NCBI GenBank assembly: GCA_034331105.1
Contig: JAXQGB010000009.1
Span: forward strand, 1-64,000
Origin: Caenicola sp034331105
GTDB taxonomy: Bacteria > Synergistota > Synergistia > Synergistales > Synergistaceae
Length of the DNA: 64,000 nt
Direction: 5' to 3'
In this document: positions 17,516-26,353 of the stretch, piece by piece
Layout: the number at the start of each line of letters is the position of its first letter
How positions within the stretch are numbered: position 1 is the first letter of the stretch
Notes under the pieces: model-generated
What the model saw: only the letters and a program-made list of their open reading frames with translations
The model's database searches: none
Told to the model about the DNA's origin: nothing
Position numbers and translations under genes: made by a program

Positions 17516-18535
17516 TCAATATGACTCCTTCCATCGCGCAATAAAACCGGGATCCCGCAGCATGAGCCTTCCGACGCCGACAAGGTCGCAAACACCGTCC
17601 CGGAGCATTTTATCCGCGGTATGCACATCGCTTACCCCGCCGGTGCACTCGACCAGGACAGAAGATCCCAGCGAGCTTTTGATCCTTTCCGCATAGGGTG
17701 CAAAGTACGCGCTGTCTTTACGGTCAAGTCCGTATCCGCAAAGGTTTCCTGAAATTCCTATCATGTCCACGCCGAGGTTTGCAAGTTCCCGCGCAACAGC
17801 AACGGTCTCGTCTGTCGAAAGCCCCAATGGTTTTTCCCCGGGTAGAAAATCTGCTGCTCCCAGGCGCACTGAGAGCGGGATGTCTTTCAGAGACTGCCTG
17901 ACTCCGTCAGTTATCTCGTAGAGAAGCCTGGCTCTTTTTGCATCCGTACCCCCGTATTCATCGTCCCGCCTGTTCGTCAGGGGGCTCAAAAACTGTCCCA
18001 GCAGATAACCGTGGCTGGCATGTATCTGAACTCCGTCATAACCAGCTGTTCTGACCATGCGCACAGCTGCGTTGATAAAATCGTCTGCTGTTCGCCTTAT
18101 CTCACTGCGCGTCATAACTTCAGGACTGCGGCCGGGTTTGTCCCAGTTATCACCTACCGGCACTCCGGAAGGGGAAAAGGCCCTGTAGCCCTCCATTTCG
18201 AAAACGGCAGGATCTGCTATTTTTGCCCCCGCATGGTTGATCTGTGCCATGCAAAGGGAATTGCCGCTTTTCAGAACTGCTGATATCGCCAAGTGTTTTT
18301 TCGCCACTTCGTCACTGTCAGCAAGGAATTGAGCAGGCCTTGTCCTTCCGCAGCCATTTACCGCATGATGCTCCACTATTATGAGGCCCGCACCAGATGC
18401 GGCAAAACGACCGTATATTTCGAGAGATCTTTCAGAAGGAGTTCCATCCTCTTTTGAACTCGAAGATGCCAGGGGTGCCGACACGATCCTGTTCGCCAGA
18501 ACTTTGTTTTTGAGCTCAACCGGTTCAAAAATCAT
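17516..18535 (-). CDS. NADH:flavin oxidoreductase, Old Yellow Enzyme family
   Basis: FMN-dependent TIM-barrel oxidoreductase acting on activated alkenes or related substrates. The 339-aa length matches the single-domain OYE class. Recognisable segments are NRIVSAPLAS (phosphate/FMN), AQINHAGAK, the active-site pair HASHGYLL, and GVGRLMLRDP at the C-terminal phosphate site. The start follows GGGGG. It begins 11 bp after ychF, so the five genes from ychF to the dehydrogenase are likely cotranscribed. Confidence 0.92.
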   Translation of the reverse strand: MIFEPVELKNKVLANRIVSAPLASSSSKEDGTPSERSLEIYGRFAASGAGLIIVEHHAVNGCGRTRPAQFLADSDEVAKKHLAISAVLKSGNSLCMAQINHAGAKIADPAVFEMEGYRAFSPSGVPVGDNWDKPGRSPEVMTRSEIRRTADDFINAAVRMVRTAGYDGVQIHASHGYLLGQFLSPLTNRRDDEYGGTDAKRARLLYEITDGVRQSLKDIPLSVRLGAADFLPGEKPLGLSTDETVAVARELANLGVDMIGISGNLCGYGLDRKDSAYFAPYAERIKSSLGSSVLVECTGGVSDVHTADKMLRDGVCDLVGVGRLMLRDPGFIARWKESY

Positions 18536-18546
18536 TTTCCGACCCC

Positions 18547-19641
18547 CTATACGTTGAACCTGATTTCAATGATATCGCCGTCCTTGACGAGATACTCCTT
18601 GCCTTCCAGCCTCAGGCAGCCGGCCTTCCTGCATTCATCAAAAGAGCTCCCGTGTTGTTTGTAGTCGTCAAAAGCAACTACCTGGGCTCTTATGAATCCT
18701 CTCGCCAGATCTGAATGTATAGCTCCTGCTGCATCAACGGCATTGTCTCCGCGATGCAGTGTCCACGCCCGGACTTCATCCGGGCCGCATGTGAAAAAGC
18801 TTATCAGCCCAAGCACCCTGTAAGCCTCCTCAATGAGCCTTTCCCTGCCGGGTTCGGTTATGTCAAGACCTTCTGTGAACGCCGCAGCCTCTTCTTCCTC
18901 GAGCTCGGCTATATCCATTTCAAGGCTTCCATAAAGGGTGCAGAGCTTTACTCCCTGTTCATCCGCCCTCTTTTTAAGTTCAGTCCATTTGGGTATCTTT
19001 GTCTCATCTGACTGAGAATCATCGAGGTTGAGAAGGATTATCTCAGGTTTTGAAGTAACGAATGAAAACCCCCTGAGAAGGCGCCACTCGGCCGGCTTCA
19101 GTTCAATGCTGCGCAGCGGCCTCTCTTCGAGAAGGCATTCAAAGCAAAGATCAAGGAGCCTCTTCTCCGTCTCTTCTTCGGGAATGAGCTTCTTTTTGGC
19201 TTTCAGCTTTCCAAGCCGGTTTTCGATGACGGCCAGGTCACGGAATATCATCTCATTTTCGATAATGTCCCAGTCACGCAGCGGATCAACGCTGCCTTCG
19301 GGGTGTTCTACAGATTTGTTGCTGAAACACCTGATGACCTGAATAAGGGCATCAGCATCAGCGACAAAAGAGAGAAAAGAGTTCCCAAGCCCTTCTCCCT
19401 TGCCAGCTCCGCGCGAGAGACCGGCAAGATCTACAAACTCGACCTGAGCCGGAGTCACTTTTTTGGGTTTGTGCACATCGACCAGAAAATCGAATCTTTT
19501 ATCCGGAACTTCTACGACAGCCTTGTTGGGGTCCGTCTTCCCACCGGCATAGGGTTTTACCTCCGCTCCGGCCCTCGTTATCACGTTGAATACTGTAGAT
19601 TTGCCGCTCAGGGGCAGCCCCACTATTCCGCAGTGCAGCAT
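18547..19641 (-). CDS. ychF: Redox-regulated ATPase YchF (Obg-like)
   Basis: Universal P-loop NTPase of the Obg family that prefers ATP and associates with ribosomes. The 364-aa protein has Walker A GLPLSGKST (8-16), DLAGLSRGAGKGEGLG (G3 and switch), an NLDD segment where most GTPases have NKxD (consistent with ATP preference), and a C-terminal TGS domain. It is first in the minus-strand operon. Confidence 0.96.
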   Translation of the reverse strand: MLHCGIVGLPLSGKSTVFNVITRAGAEVKPYAGGKTDPNKAVVEVPDKRFDFLVDVHKPKKVTPAQVEFVDLAGLSRGAGKGEGLGNSFLSFVADADALIQVIRCFSNKSVEHPEGSVDPLRDWDIIENEMIFRDLAVIENRLGKLKAKKKLIPEEETEKRLLDLCFECLLEERPLRSIELKPAEWRLLRGFSFVTSKPEIILLNLDDSQSDETKIPKWTELKKRADEQGVKLCTLYGSLEMDIAELEEEEAAAFTEGLDITEPGRERLIEEAYRVLGLISFFTCGPDEVRAWTLHRGDNAVDAAGAIHSDLARGFIRAQVVAFDDYKQHGSSFDECRKAGCLRLEGKEYLVKDGDIIEIRFNV

Positions 19642-19988
19642 TCCAATACCACTCCATTCTTATTTGTAGCAGTGATTTTTTATCATCTCATAAAAGCCCC
19701 GAACTTCAAAGCCTTCTACGCATCAATTCCAGACGACATTAGTATCTCTATGTCTGCCTGCTTTAGTCTACTACAAACAGCCGCTGCTGAGCAATCAAGC
19801 CGGAAAATAGAGAGCTCTCTTCAATATTCCGGACTGTTTATATTTGCGGTGATCACCTATTTTTTATTCAGTCCTTACTTCAGTAAAGATCACATATTTG
19901 GTTATATATCCTCTAAAGCTCTCCCAGACCTGAAATATTTGCCTTTAAAAAACACAGAAAGACATATTGAAATTAGGCTATATATTTC
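19642..19988. other. Intergenic region without recognised genes
   Basis: This AT-rich gap lies between divergent ychF and feoA. The long plus-strand frame that runs through it is a shadow of ychF. I see no RNA gene or repeat here. Confidence 0.5.
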
Positions 19989-20017
19989 TTGACAAGGCTA
20001 TTACGCCGTAGGATAAT
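19989..20017 (+). promoter_or_regulatory. Promoter of feoAB
   Basis: TTGACA (19989-19994), a 17-nt spacer and GATAAT (20012-20017) lie about 50 nt upstream of feoA. The -10 resembles the GATAAT element of Fur boxes, but no complete Fur or DtxR palindrome was found. Confidence 0.65.
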
Positions 20018-20065
20018 CGGTTAGCAATAAGCAACTGATAAGAATCGAACGGGGGACTGCACCAT

Positions 20066-20341
20066 ATGAACCTCTTACAGGTAAAGGACGAAGAGAGTGC
20101 TGTAATAAAGAGCATCCCGCAGGGTGAATCAGGCGAACGGCTTGAAGCGCTTGGACTTCGTGTTGGCAAAAGGATCCGGAAAGTTTCCGGGATGCCTTTC
20201 GGTGGTCCGATCACCCTCCTGCTCGACGGAAGGCACTTCGCAGTGGCACATGCCATTGCCGGCAAGATCGAAGTTGAAGGCGTTGACTCCACTCCCCAGC
20301 CGGTTGTTGAAAAAAGCCGCCTGTGGCCCAGATTTATATGA
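20066..20341 (+). CDS. feoA: FeoA domain protein
   Basis: Small SH3-like cytoplasmic protein (91 aa) that modulates the ferrous-iron permease FeoB. It shows the family pattern of an N-terminal beta strand, the GERLEALGLRVG segment with the conserved glycines, and GGPITLLLDGR. GGGGG precedes the ATG. Its stop overlaps the feoB start as ATGA. Confidence 0.93.
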   Translation: MNLLQVKDEESAVIKSIPQGESGERLEALGLRVGKRIRKVSGMPFGGPITLLLDGRHFAVAHAIAGKIEVEGVDSTPQPVVEKSRLWPRFI

Positions 20342-22125
20342 GCTGCCGCGACTGCAGCCTCTGCAACACCAGAGGCAATAAATGTCCTTCAATATCTCAG
20401 GACTGCGGCCGCGTCCTTCTTATGGGAAACCCCAACGTTGGAAAGAGCGTCTTCTTTTCAAGGCTTACCGGGACTCATGCTCTTTCTTCAAATTACCCCG
20501 GCACAACTGTAGGCTTTACTGAGGGAACAATGAGATATGGCGGCAAAACTGCCAGGCTGATCGACGTTCCGGGAGCATACACACTTGACCCTACCAATGA
20601 AGCAGAAGTTATAGCGCGCCGTATTTTAAAAGACGGCGCCGATGTTGTGATACTTGTCATCGACGCTACTGCCCTTGAAAGAAACCTCGTCATGGCGATC
20701 CAGGTGCTCGAGCGTGGTATCCCCGTTGTCATCGCACTCAACATGGTCGATGAGGCGAGGCACAGGGGGATCCTGATTGACATCCCAAAACTTGAAGAGG
20801 AACTGGGCGTACCGATAGTTCCGACTGTAGCAGTGACCGGTCAGGGCCTGAGCGAGCTTGTATCAAAAATGGAAAATGCCAGGGTAAGCCATTTCCAGCC
20901 CATGTCCAAAGAGACTCGCTGGCTCGCCATAGGTGAGATCATAACGAAGGTACAGACTGTCACCCACAGGCACCATACGACCATGGACAGGATCGAAGAC
21001 GTATCCGCACACCCCGTGCTCGGGGGCATAATGGGCTTTCTTGTTCTCATTATGGGATTTATGGCGATAAGGTTCGTAGGCGAGGGCATAATAACCTATG
21101 TGACAGATCCGATTTTTGAGAACCTCTGGATGCCTGTACTGGAAAAGCTAAACACCATGCTGGGTGAAGGACCTGTTAGGAATATACTGATCGGAACTCT
21201 GATAAATGGCGAGATAGACCTTGAGCAAAGTCTCGGAGTTCTCTCGACTGGGATCTACGTGGAATTCGGAATGGTCCTTCCCTATATAATCGCATTCTAC
21301 TCAGGCCTCAGCTTCCTCGAAGACTTCGGCTACCTGCCGAGGCTCGCCGTTGTTTTTGATGCCCTTCTTCACAGGTTCGGAATACATGGTTATGCGATAA
21401 TCCCCACACTGCTTGGCTTCGGCTGCAACGTCCCGGGGATCCTCGGAACACGCGTGCTTGAATCTGAGAGGGAAAGATTTATTGCTGCAACTCTGATATC
21501 TGTGGGCATCCCGTGCGTATCTATCCAGGCGATGCTTTCGGCAACGCTGGGCGAGTTCGGGATGATCTATGTCGCGGCCGTCTATGGGATACTCTTCTGC
21601 GTATGGCTAGTACTGGGCAGGATAATGCATCTGACGTTGAAAGGCTACAGCCCCGAACTGATCGTAGAGATCCCGCCCTACAGGATGCCCTCTATGAAAG
21701 CCTGGCTGAATAAACTCTGGTTCAGGATAAAGGATTTCCTATATGAAGCAACTCCCCTGGTGCTGTTGGGCATATTCCTCGTTAATATACTTGAGACCCT
21801 CGGGGTCATGAAAAAGGTCGCGGATGTCCTTTCCCCGATATTTGAAGGCTTCCTTGGACTTCCTTCTGCAACAGCAATTCCTATAGTTATGGGTGTATTC
21901 AGGAAAGACATCGCCATGGGGCTGCTCATTCCGCTTGAGCTCTCTGCGTCACAGACACTTATCGCTGTGGTAGTCCTTGCTATGACATTCCCATGCATAG
22001 CTACCTTCATTATTTTGTGGAAGGAACTGGGGACAAAAAGAATGCTGATGAGCTCAGGCATAATGATCACAGCCGCACTGCTGACCGGAGGACTTCTGAA
22101 CCTCTTCTTTAAAATCATACTATAA
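20338..22125 (+). CDS. feoB: Ferrous iron transporter FeoB with N-terminal cysteine cluster
   Basis: Fe2+ permease with an N-terminal G-protein domain and a C-terminal membrane domain of two Gate-type halves. The G motifs are GNPNVGKS, DVPGAYTL, NMVD and a VTGQG loop. At 595 aa it is shorter than the common form of 650-770 aa. The first 24 residues contain cysteines at 3, 6, 9, 16 and 23, including CxxCxxC, which is not part of the standard FeoB N-terminus. The start is the ATG overlapping the feoA stop. Confidence 0.94.
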   Translation: MSCRDCSLCNTRGNKCPSISQDCGRVLLMGNPNVGKSVFFSRLTGTHALSSNYPGTTVGFTEGTMRYGGKTARLIDVPGAYTLDPTNEAEVIARRILKDGADVVILVIDATALERNLVMAIQVLERGIPVVIALNMVDEARHRGILIDIPKLEEELGVPIVPTVAVTGQGLSELVSKMENARVSHFQPMSKETRWLAIGEIITKVQTVTHRHHTTMDRIEDVSAHPVLGGIMGFLVLIMGFMAIRFVGEGIITYVTDPIFENLWMPVLEKLNTMLGEGPVRNILIGTLINGEIDLEQSLGVLSTGIYVEFGMVLPYIIAFYSGLSFLEDFGYLPRLAVVFDALLHRFGIHGYAIIPTLLGFGCNVPGILGTRVLESERERFIAATLISVGIPCVSIQAMLSATLGEFGMIYVAAVYGILFCVWLVLGRIMHLTLKGYSPELIVEIPPYRMPSMKAWLNKLWFRIKDFLYEATPLVLLGIFLVNILETLGVMKKVADVLSPIFEGFLGLPSATAIPIVMGVFRKDIAMGLLIPLELSASQTLIAVVVLAMTFPCIATFIILWKELGTKRMLMSSGIMITAALLTGGLLNLFFKIIL

Positions 22126-22215
22126 TAGTCATATAATTCAACTTTTCCACCTCTTGCTAATTGTGGATTCAAAACCTCTATTTTTCGTCTTCTCCACATG
22201 TTTATTAGCAAAGAA

Positions 22216-22262
22216 CCAGTGGCTCTAAAATATTGAAGTCGCCGGATCCCCGATCTCGGAAC
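22216..22262. repeat. Diverged copy of an intergenic repeat
   Basis: The segment shares CCAGTGGCT and, further on, GGATCCCCGAT with 60178-60250. It is probably a decayed copy of the same dispersed repeat. The rest of the 280-bp gap between feoB and the M23 gene shows nothing recognised. Confidence 0.4.
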
Positions 22263-22404
22263 GCGCTCGAAATGGTTCAAATGCTATTGTGTTTTTATAC
22301 GTTTCCTTAACTGGAAACAGCATTCTCCCGATCAAGAGCATGCGGGAAAGACGGTGGGAAAGTTGAGTCACGTAACAGTTTAGTAATGGAGAAAAGGGAG
22401 GGGT

Positions 22405-23256
22405 ATGATGAAAAGGGCCATTTTGGCATTGATTGCGCTGCTTTTTATCCAGACCGTCCTTTACGCCGCAGATAAAACCGTGACTGTCACCCTCCCTGCA
22501 CAGGCGGACATCGGACAGCCATTTCTGGTCACAGTGAGGTCTGAATCGTCTTTGCAGGACGTTTCGGTTTCATGGCAGGGAAAGGATTCTCAGCTTACCA
22601 CTGATAACGGTGTTTTCAGCATCCTTCTGGGAACAGACCTAAAAAACGCAAAGGCCGGGAAAAACGAGTTCTGCATAAGCGCCATGGTCGACGGTGAATT
22701 TTGGGAACACAGGGATGAGATCAAACTTGTCGAGCACAAATACCCCAGAGAAAACCTGACGGTCGAAGCTGAAAAGCTGACTCCTCCCAAAAGCCTCAAT
22801 GAGAGGATAAAGAAAGAAGCGGAGCTTGGCAGGAGAGCAATACAGACCAACACCCCGGGATCGGCGCCGCTGCTCCCTCTTTTGCGGCCTGTCCCCGGCA
22901 GTTATTCCTCCGTTTACGGAAAGAGCAGGTATTTAAACGGACAATTCAGGGGAAGGCACGGCGGTGTTGACATGAGAGCCCCGGTGGAGACTCCGGTGAA
23001 GGCTGCGGCATCCGGAACTGTAGTTTTGACGGGGGATTTCTGGTTTGCAGGCAAATGCATATACATAGACCACGGGGCAGGACTCATATCCTTTTACTGC
23101 CATATGTCAAAGGTTTCAAAATCAAAGGGAGACGAAGTCGAACGCGGAGAGACAATAGGACTCTCCGGAAAAAGCGGCAGGGTTACCGGCCCTCACCTCC
23201 ATTTCAGCCTCTCCTGGCGTGGAGAATTCTTTGATCCCGCTCCCCTTCTGAAATAG
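22405..23256 (+). CDS. Exported M23 (LytM) metallopeptidase
   Basis: Predicted cell-wall peptidase. The 283-aa protein has a signal peptide (about 1-21, cleavage near YAA), an N-terminal beta-rich domain of about 110 residues, a linker and a C-terminal LytM domain. Zinc ligands are visible in GRHGGVDM and GPHLHFS, so it is likely active. Two adjacent ATGs follow GGGAGG; the second (22408) has the better spacing. It is followed after 10 bp by the EamA gene. Confidence 0.92.
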   Translation: MMKRAILALIALLFIQTVLYAADKTVTVTLPAQADIGQPFLVTVRSESSLQDVSVSWQGKDSQLTTDNGVFSILLGTDLKNAKAGKNEFCISAMVDGEFWEHRDEIKLVEHKYPRENLTVEAEKLTPPKSLNERIKKEAELGRRAIQTNTPGSAPLLPLLRPVPGSYSSVYGKSRYLNGQFRGRHGGVDMRAPVETPVKAAASGTVVLTGDFWFAGKCIYIDHGAGLISFYCHMSKVSKSKGDEVERGETIGLSGKSGRVTGPHLHFSLSWRGEFFDPAPLLK

Positions 23257-23266
23257 GAGCATTTCA

Positions 23267-24130
23267 ATGAAAGAGACGACAAGAAGCCTCATAGAGATCC
23301 ATATCGCGGTCGTCCTATTCGGACTTTCAGGCCTCTTTGCCAGGTATGTCGGACAGCCTGCCGTAATAATCGCGCTCGGCAGGGTCTTTTTTGCAAGCAT
23401 CTCTATGTACCTCCTTTTCAGGTACAGGGGTACAGGCATCAGCCTCGGATCGAAAAGTGATTATCTGACCCTGGCCGCAGCCGGCTTGATGCTGGCAGTC
23501 CACTGGACTACTTTCTTCCTTTCCATCCAGGTGTCAACAGTGGCGATAGGAGTCCTTACATTTTCGACCTTCCCTCTTTTTATCACATTTCTTGAGCCGC
23601 TGATCTTTCGTGAAAGGATCAAAATAACTGACGTTATCTGCGCCTGTGTTATGTTTGCAGGGGTAATGATAATTGTTCCGGAATTTCATCTGAGCAATAA
23701 CATCACAATGGGGATCATATGGGGAATGACCTGCAGCCTTACCTATGCAGCGCTCTCACTGATAAACAGAAAATTCGTAAAAAAATACTCCGGAAGGGTT
23801 ATTGCCTTTTACGAACAGGGGACTGCCACACTTGTACTGCTCCCTGCCTTCTTTATATACAGGCCGGTCTTTACGGTGACAAGCATATTTCTTTTGATTC
23901 TCCTCGGAGTTCTTTTCACCGCAGCCGCCCATTCCATGTTTATCAACGGGATGAAAAGCGTGAGGGCACAGACAGCCGGGATGATAGCCAGCCTTGAATC
24001 TGTTTACGGAATAGCCGCAGCTGCGGTCTTCCTCGGTGAAATACCATCCTTCAGCGAGTTTGCAGGAGGAGCATTGATCTTATCTGCCGCCCTTTATTCA
24101 ACACTGAAGGCGTCAAAAGAGGCAGAATGA
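23267..24130 (+). CDS. EamA/DMT-family transporter
   Basis: The 287-aa membrane protein has ten predicted helices in two EamA repeats, the pattern of the drug/metabolite transporter superfamily. Typical conserved segments are present in the fourth helix (TFPLFITFLEPLI) and near the end (ASLESVYGIAAA). Substrate is unknown; members export amino acids, metabolites or drugs. AGGAG lies upstream and the gene is probably cotranscribed with the M23 peptidase gene. Confidence 0.9.
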   Translation: MKETTRSLIEIHIAVVLFGLSGLFARYVGQPAVIIALGRVFFASISMYLLFRYRGTGISLGSKSDYLTLAAAGLMLAVHWTTFFLSIQVSTVAIGVLTFSTFPLFITFLEPLIFRERIKITDVICACVMFAGVMIIVPEFHLSNNITMGIIWGMTCSLTYAALSLINRKFVKKYSGRVIAFYEQGTATLVLLPAFFIYRPVFTVTSIFLLILLGVLFTAAAHSMFINGMKSVRAQTAGMIASLESVYGIAAAAVFLGEIPSFSEFAGGALILSAALYSTLKASKEAE

Positions 24131-24177
24131 TCTGCCGCTTTTTCAAATTCAGTTAAACATAATTTTTAATAGTTTTT

Positions 24178-25167
24178 TCAGGAGGTAAGGGACTCATATA
24201 GTTTTTCGGTCCGATCTGTGATCCTTTCGACCGTTGCCCCGTTTTGTAGCGCATACCAGACTGCTCCTCCCATTCCGACACCTTCTTTTACATATCCCTT
24301 TTCATAATCTGCAAGGCCGGGAAATCTTGAAGCTGAAAAATCAAGGGGAGCCGAGTACCAGTCGACGCCAATTTTTTCTGCATATTCGACGAAACAGCTC
24401 GTTCTGTCCTGGCATATATATTTGGTCGTAGCTACAAGCAAAGGCCTGGTGATCTTCATTTCCCGCAGCAGGGCGGCAACTGCCATCATCTGTGTGCCTC
24501 CCGCCAGGACCACCTCTGCATCTTCAGGCAGCGCTGATACGAAGGAAGCTACCGATATCTGCATCGGGTCTCCGACTTCTGCGGCTGCTGCAAGACCCGC
24601 GCCTTTCATTCCGCCTGTTTTGATGCCCAGCCTTGATGCGACTGCGTTCCATATTTCTTCTTTTTTGGACAGAGGGTTTACCGGTCCTGCCGATGAAACT
24701 GTCCCGTTGTATCCAAGAGATCTCAGAAGAAGAAGGGCAGTTGTTGTGCCTCCGGGAATGGATTCGGCGAGGACAAACTTTTTTATGCCTGATCCTGCAA
24801 GATCTTCTGCCGCTGCCCTGGCTTTTTCAGAGATCTCTGAGAAGTCCGGCACGGCAGTCCCGATCCTCGGATCCCTGCCGGGGAGTGCACCGAGGTCCCT
24901 GAAGGGAGCCGCCGGGGCTATAGATGTACCGGCCCTTATGTTCATAACCGGCAGTCCTCCCTCCAGCACTGCTGCCTTGGTGACGAGGGCCGGAGTCGGA
25001 TGGCCGGACGGGTCGATCGGGATGCAGTCGATGACCCTGGGCCTGTCGTAATAGAGCATATCCGCATCTGCCGGAGCAGTATATGGAAGGGCCTCGACAT
25101 TGGCTCCCGCGGCAGAGAGTCCGTTCTCCCTGGACAGGGCTGTCTCACTGATAAACAATATAAACAT
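24178..25167 (-). CDS. cobT: Archaeal-type nicotinate mononucleotide-dependent phosphoribosyltransferase CobT (UPF0284)
   Basis: The 329-aa protein matches the CobT-like family found mainly in archaea and cyanobacteria (UPF0284). That family is proposed to activate lower-ligand bases such as dimethylbenzimidazole for cobamide assembly. Recognisable features are the glycine-rich GGTTTALLLLRSLGY motif, SSAGPVNPL and the VLAGGTQMM segment. No other cobalamin gene is nearby. It is transcribed divergently from the V-ATPase operon. The 196 bp between the two starts shows no clear consensus promoter. Confidence 0.85.
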   Translation of the reverse strand: MFILFISETALSRENGLSAAGANVEALPYTAPADADMLYYDRPRVIDCIPIDPSGHPTPALVTKAAVLEGGLPVMNIRAGTSIAPAAPFRDLGALPGRDPRIGTAVPDFSEISEKARAAAEDLAGSGIKKFVLAESIPGGTTTALLLLRSLGYNGTVSSAGPVNPLSKKEEIWNAVASRLGIKTGGMKGAGLAAAAEVGDPMQISVASFVSALPEDAEVVLAGGTQMMAVAALLREMKITRPLLVATTKYICQDRTSCFVEYAEKIGVDWYSAPLDFSASRFPGLADYEKGYVKEGVGMGGAVWYALQNGATVERITDRTEKLYESLTS

Positions 25168-25363
25168 AAGCTGTTTTTACCCCCTGTACTAACTCAGAAA
25201 TAAGAGTTAGAATCCTCTTTATGGTCTCTGTTTTCAGCAGAGCTTGTTGTTTTTTGGGCGGAATTAGGCACCAAGTGGAATTCTAGCACATTTTGGCTGA
25301 ACAGGCCTTAACTTATTATTTTTGATCAAAGACAATGACCCTGACCATACAAAGGGGGATCTT

Positions 25364-25981
25364 ATGGCTACTAAACTTGCTCCAACCAGGGGAAACCTTG
25401 TCAAGCTTACACGCTCCATGAAAATGGCACAGTCGGGACATGATCTCCTGGATCAAAAACGACAGGTCCTGATGATGGAGCTTGTCCGTTTTATAGATTC
25501 TGCAAAAACTATCCAGACGGATGTTGAAAGAATTTTCAAAGAGGCATACGATGCCCTCCAGAAAGCCAACATCTCTCTTGGAATAGATACAGTTGAAGAT
25601 ATTTCCGAGGCAGTTCCTATTACATCTGACATCACAGTTCGTCTTCGCTCTGTGATGGGGGTCGAGATACCCGACGTCGATCCGTTATCAGATAAGACCG
25701 TCCCCAGTTATTCTTTTTACGGATCTTCCGGAGCTATGGATGCGGCTTATTCAAAATTCCGAAAGGTCATGGTGCTCCTTGCACAGCTTGCAGAAGTTGA
25801 GACAAGCGTTTACAGGCTTGCTGTCCAGATAAGAAAAACACACAGGCGTGTAAATGCTCTTGAAAAGGTAGTTATCCCTTCAAACCAGGCCGATATCAGA
25901 TTTATATCAGACGTCCTGGAGGAGGGTGAGCGTGAAGACTTTACAAGGATGAAGATGGCTCAGAAAAAGACAAAAAAGTAA
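25364..25981 (+). CDS. atpD: V-type ATPase subunit D
   Basis: Central rotor shaft of the V1/A1 sector. The long helical N- and C-terminal segments (TRGNLVKLTRS at the start; an Arg/Lys-rich coiled-coil at the end) are typical. The frame is open from 25322, but ATG 25364 follows GGGGG by 6 nt and gives the standard N-terminus MATKLAPTRGN, 205 aa. It is the first gene of the ATPase operon, whereas in most bacteria D is last. Confidence 0.94.
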   Translation: MATKLAPTRGNLVKLTRSMKMAQSGHDLLDQKRQVLMMELVRFIDSAKTIQTDVERIFKEAYDALQKANISLGIDTVEDISEAVPITSDITVRLRSVMGVEIPDVDPLSDKTVPSYSFYGSSGAMDAAYSKFRKVMVLLAQLAEVETSVYRLAVQIRKTHRRVNALEKVVIPSNQADIRFISDVLEEGEREDFTRMKMAQKKTKK

Positions 25982-26003
25982 TCAAATTCCGGAGGTAATG
26001 ACA

Positions 26004-26351
26004 ATGGGTACATTGCAGGAAGTTTTAGCAGTTCTGCTTGGAGCTGAATCAGAGGCAAAACGGATCGTTGAGGATTCAAAAAATGAATCAGATGGCTTCC
26101 TTCGCACAGCACAGGAAAAGTTTTCCATGGAACGTGCAAACCAGATGGCTTCGGCAAGGGAGCAGGCAAAGGGCCTGATGGAGACTGCCCTCAATTCAGC
26201 AAGGACAGAAGCTGAACAGATCGCCGTCCTTGGAAAAGAGGAAAGGACCCGTATGCAGAAGCGCTTCGAAGAGAACGTCGACCCTGTTATTGATTCTATG
26301 GTATCTGAGATCGCAGAAAGATACATTTCAAAAACCAAAAGGGGTAATTAA
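26004..26351 (+). CDS. V-type ATPase peripheral-stalk subunit G/H
   Basis: A 115-aa, almost wholly alpha-helical, charged protein with heptad character, as expected for the stalk subunit that pairs with subunit E. Two in-frame ATGs are 6 nt apart; the second (26004) lies 8 nt after GGAGG and is preferred over 25998. Identification rests on position in the operon and on helical pattern. Confidence 0.8.
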   Translation: MGTLQEVLAVLLGAESEAKRIVEDSKNESDGFLRTAQEKFSMERANQMASAREQAKGLMETALNSARTEAEQIAVLGKEERTRMQKRFEENVDPVIDSMVSEIAERYISKTKRGN

Positions 26352-26353
26352 GG

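Noticed and set aside
19303..19992. A 229-codon plus-strand ORF between ychF and feoA
   Set aside because: Its 5' half is antisense to ychF, it has no ribosome binding site, and the sequence has no recognisable domain.
19989..20060. Fur or DtxR box at the feoA promoter
   Set aside because: Only a GATAAT hexamer matches. No palindrome of the required length was found by eye.
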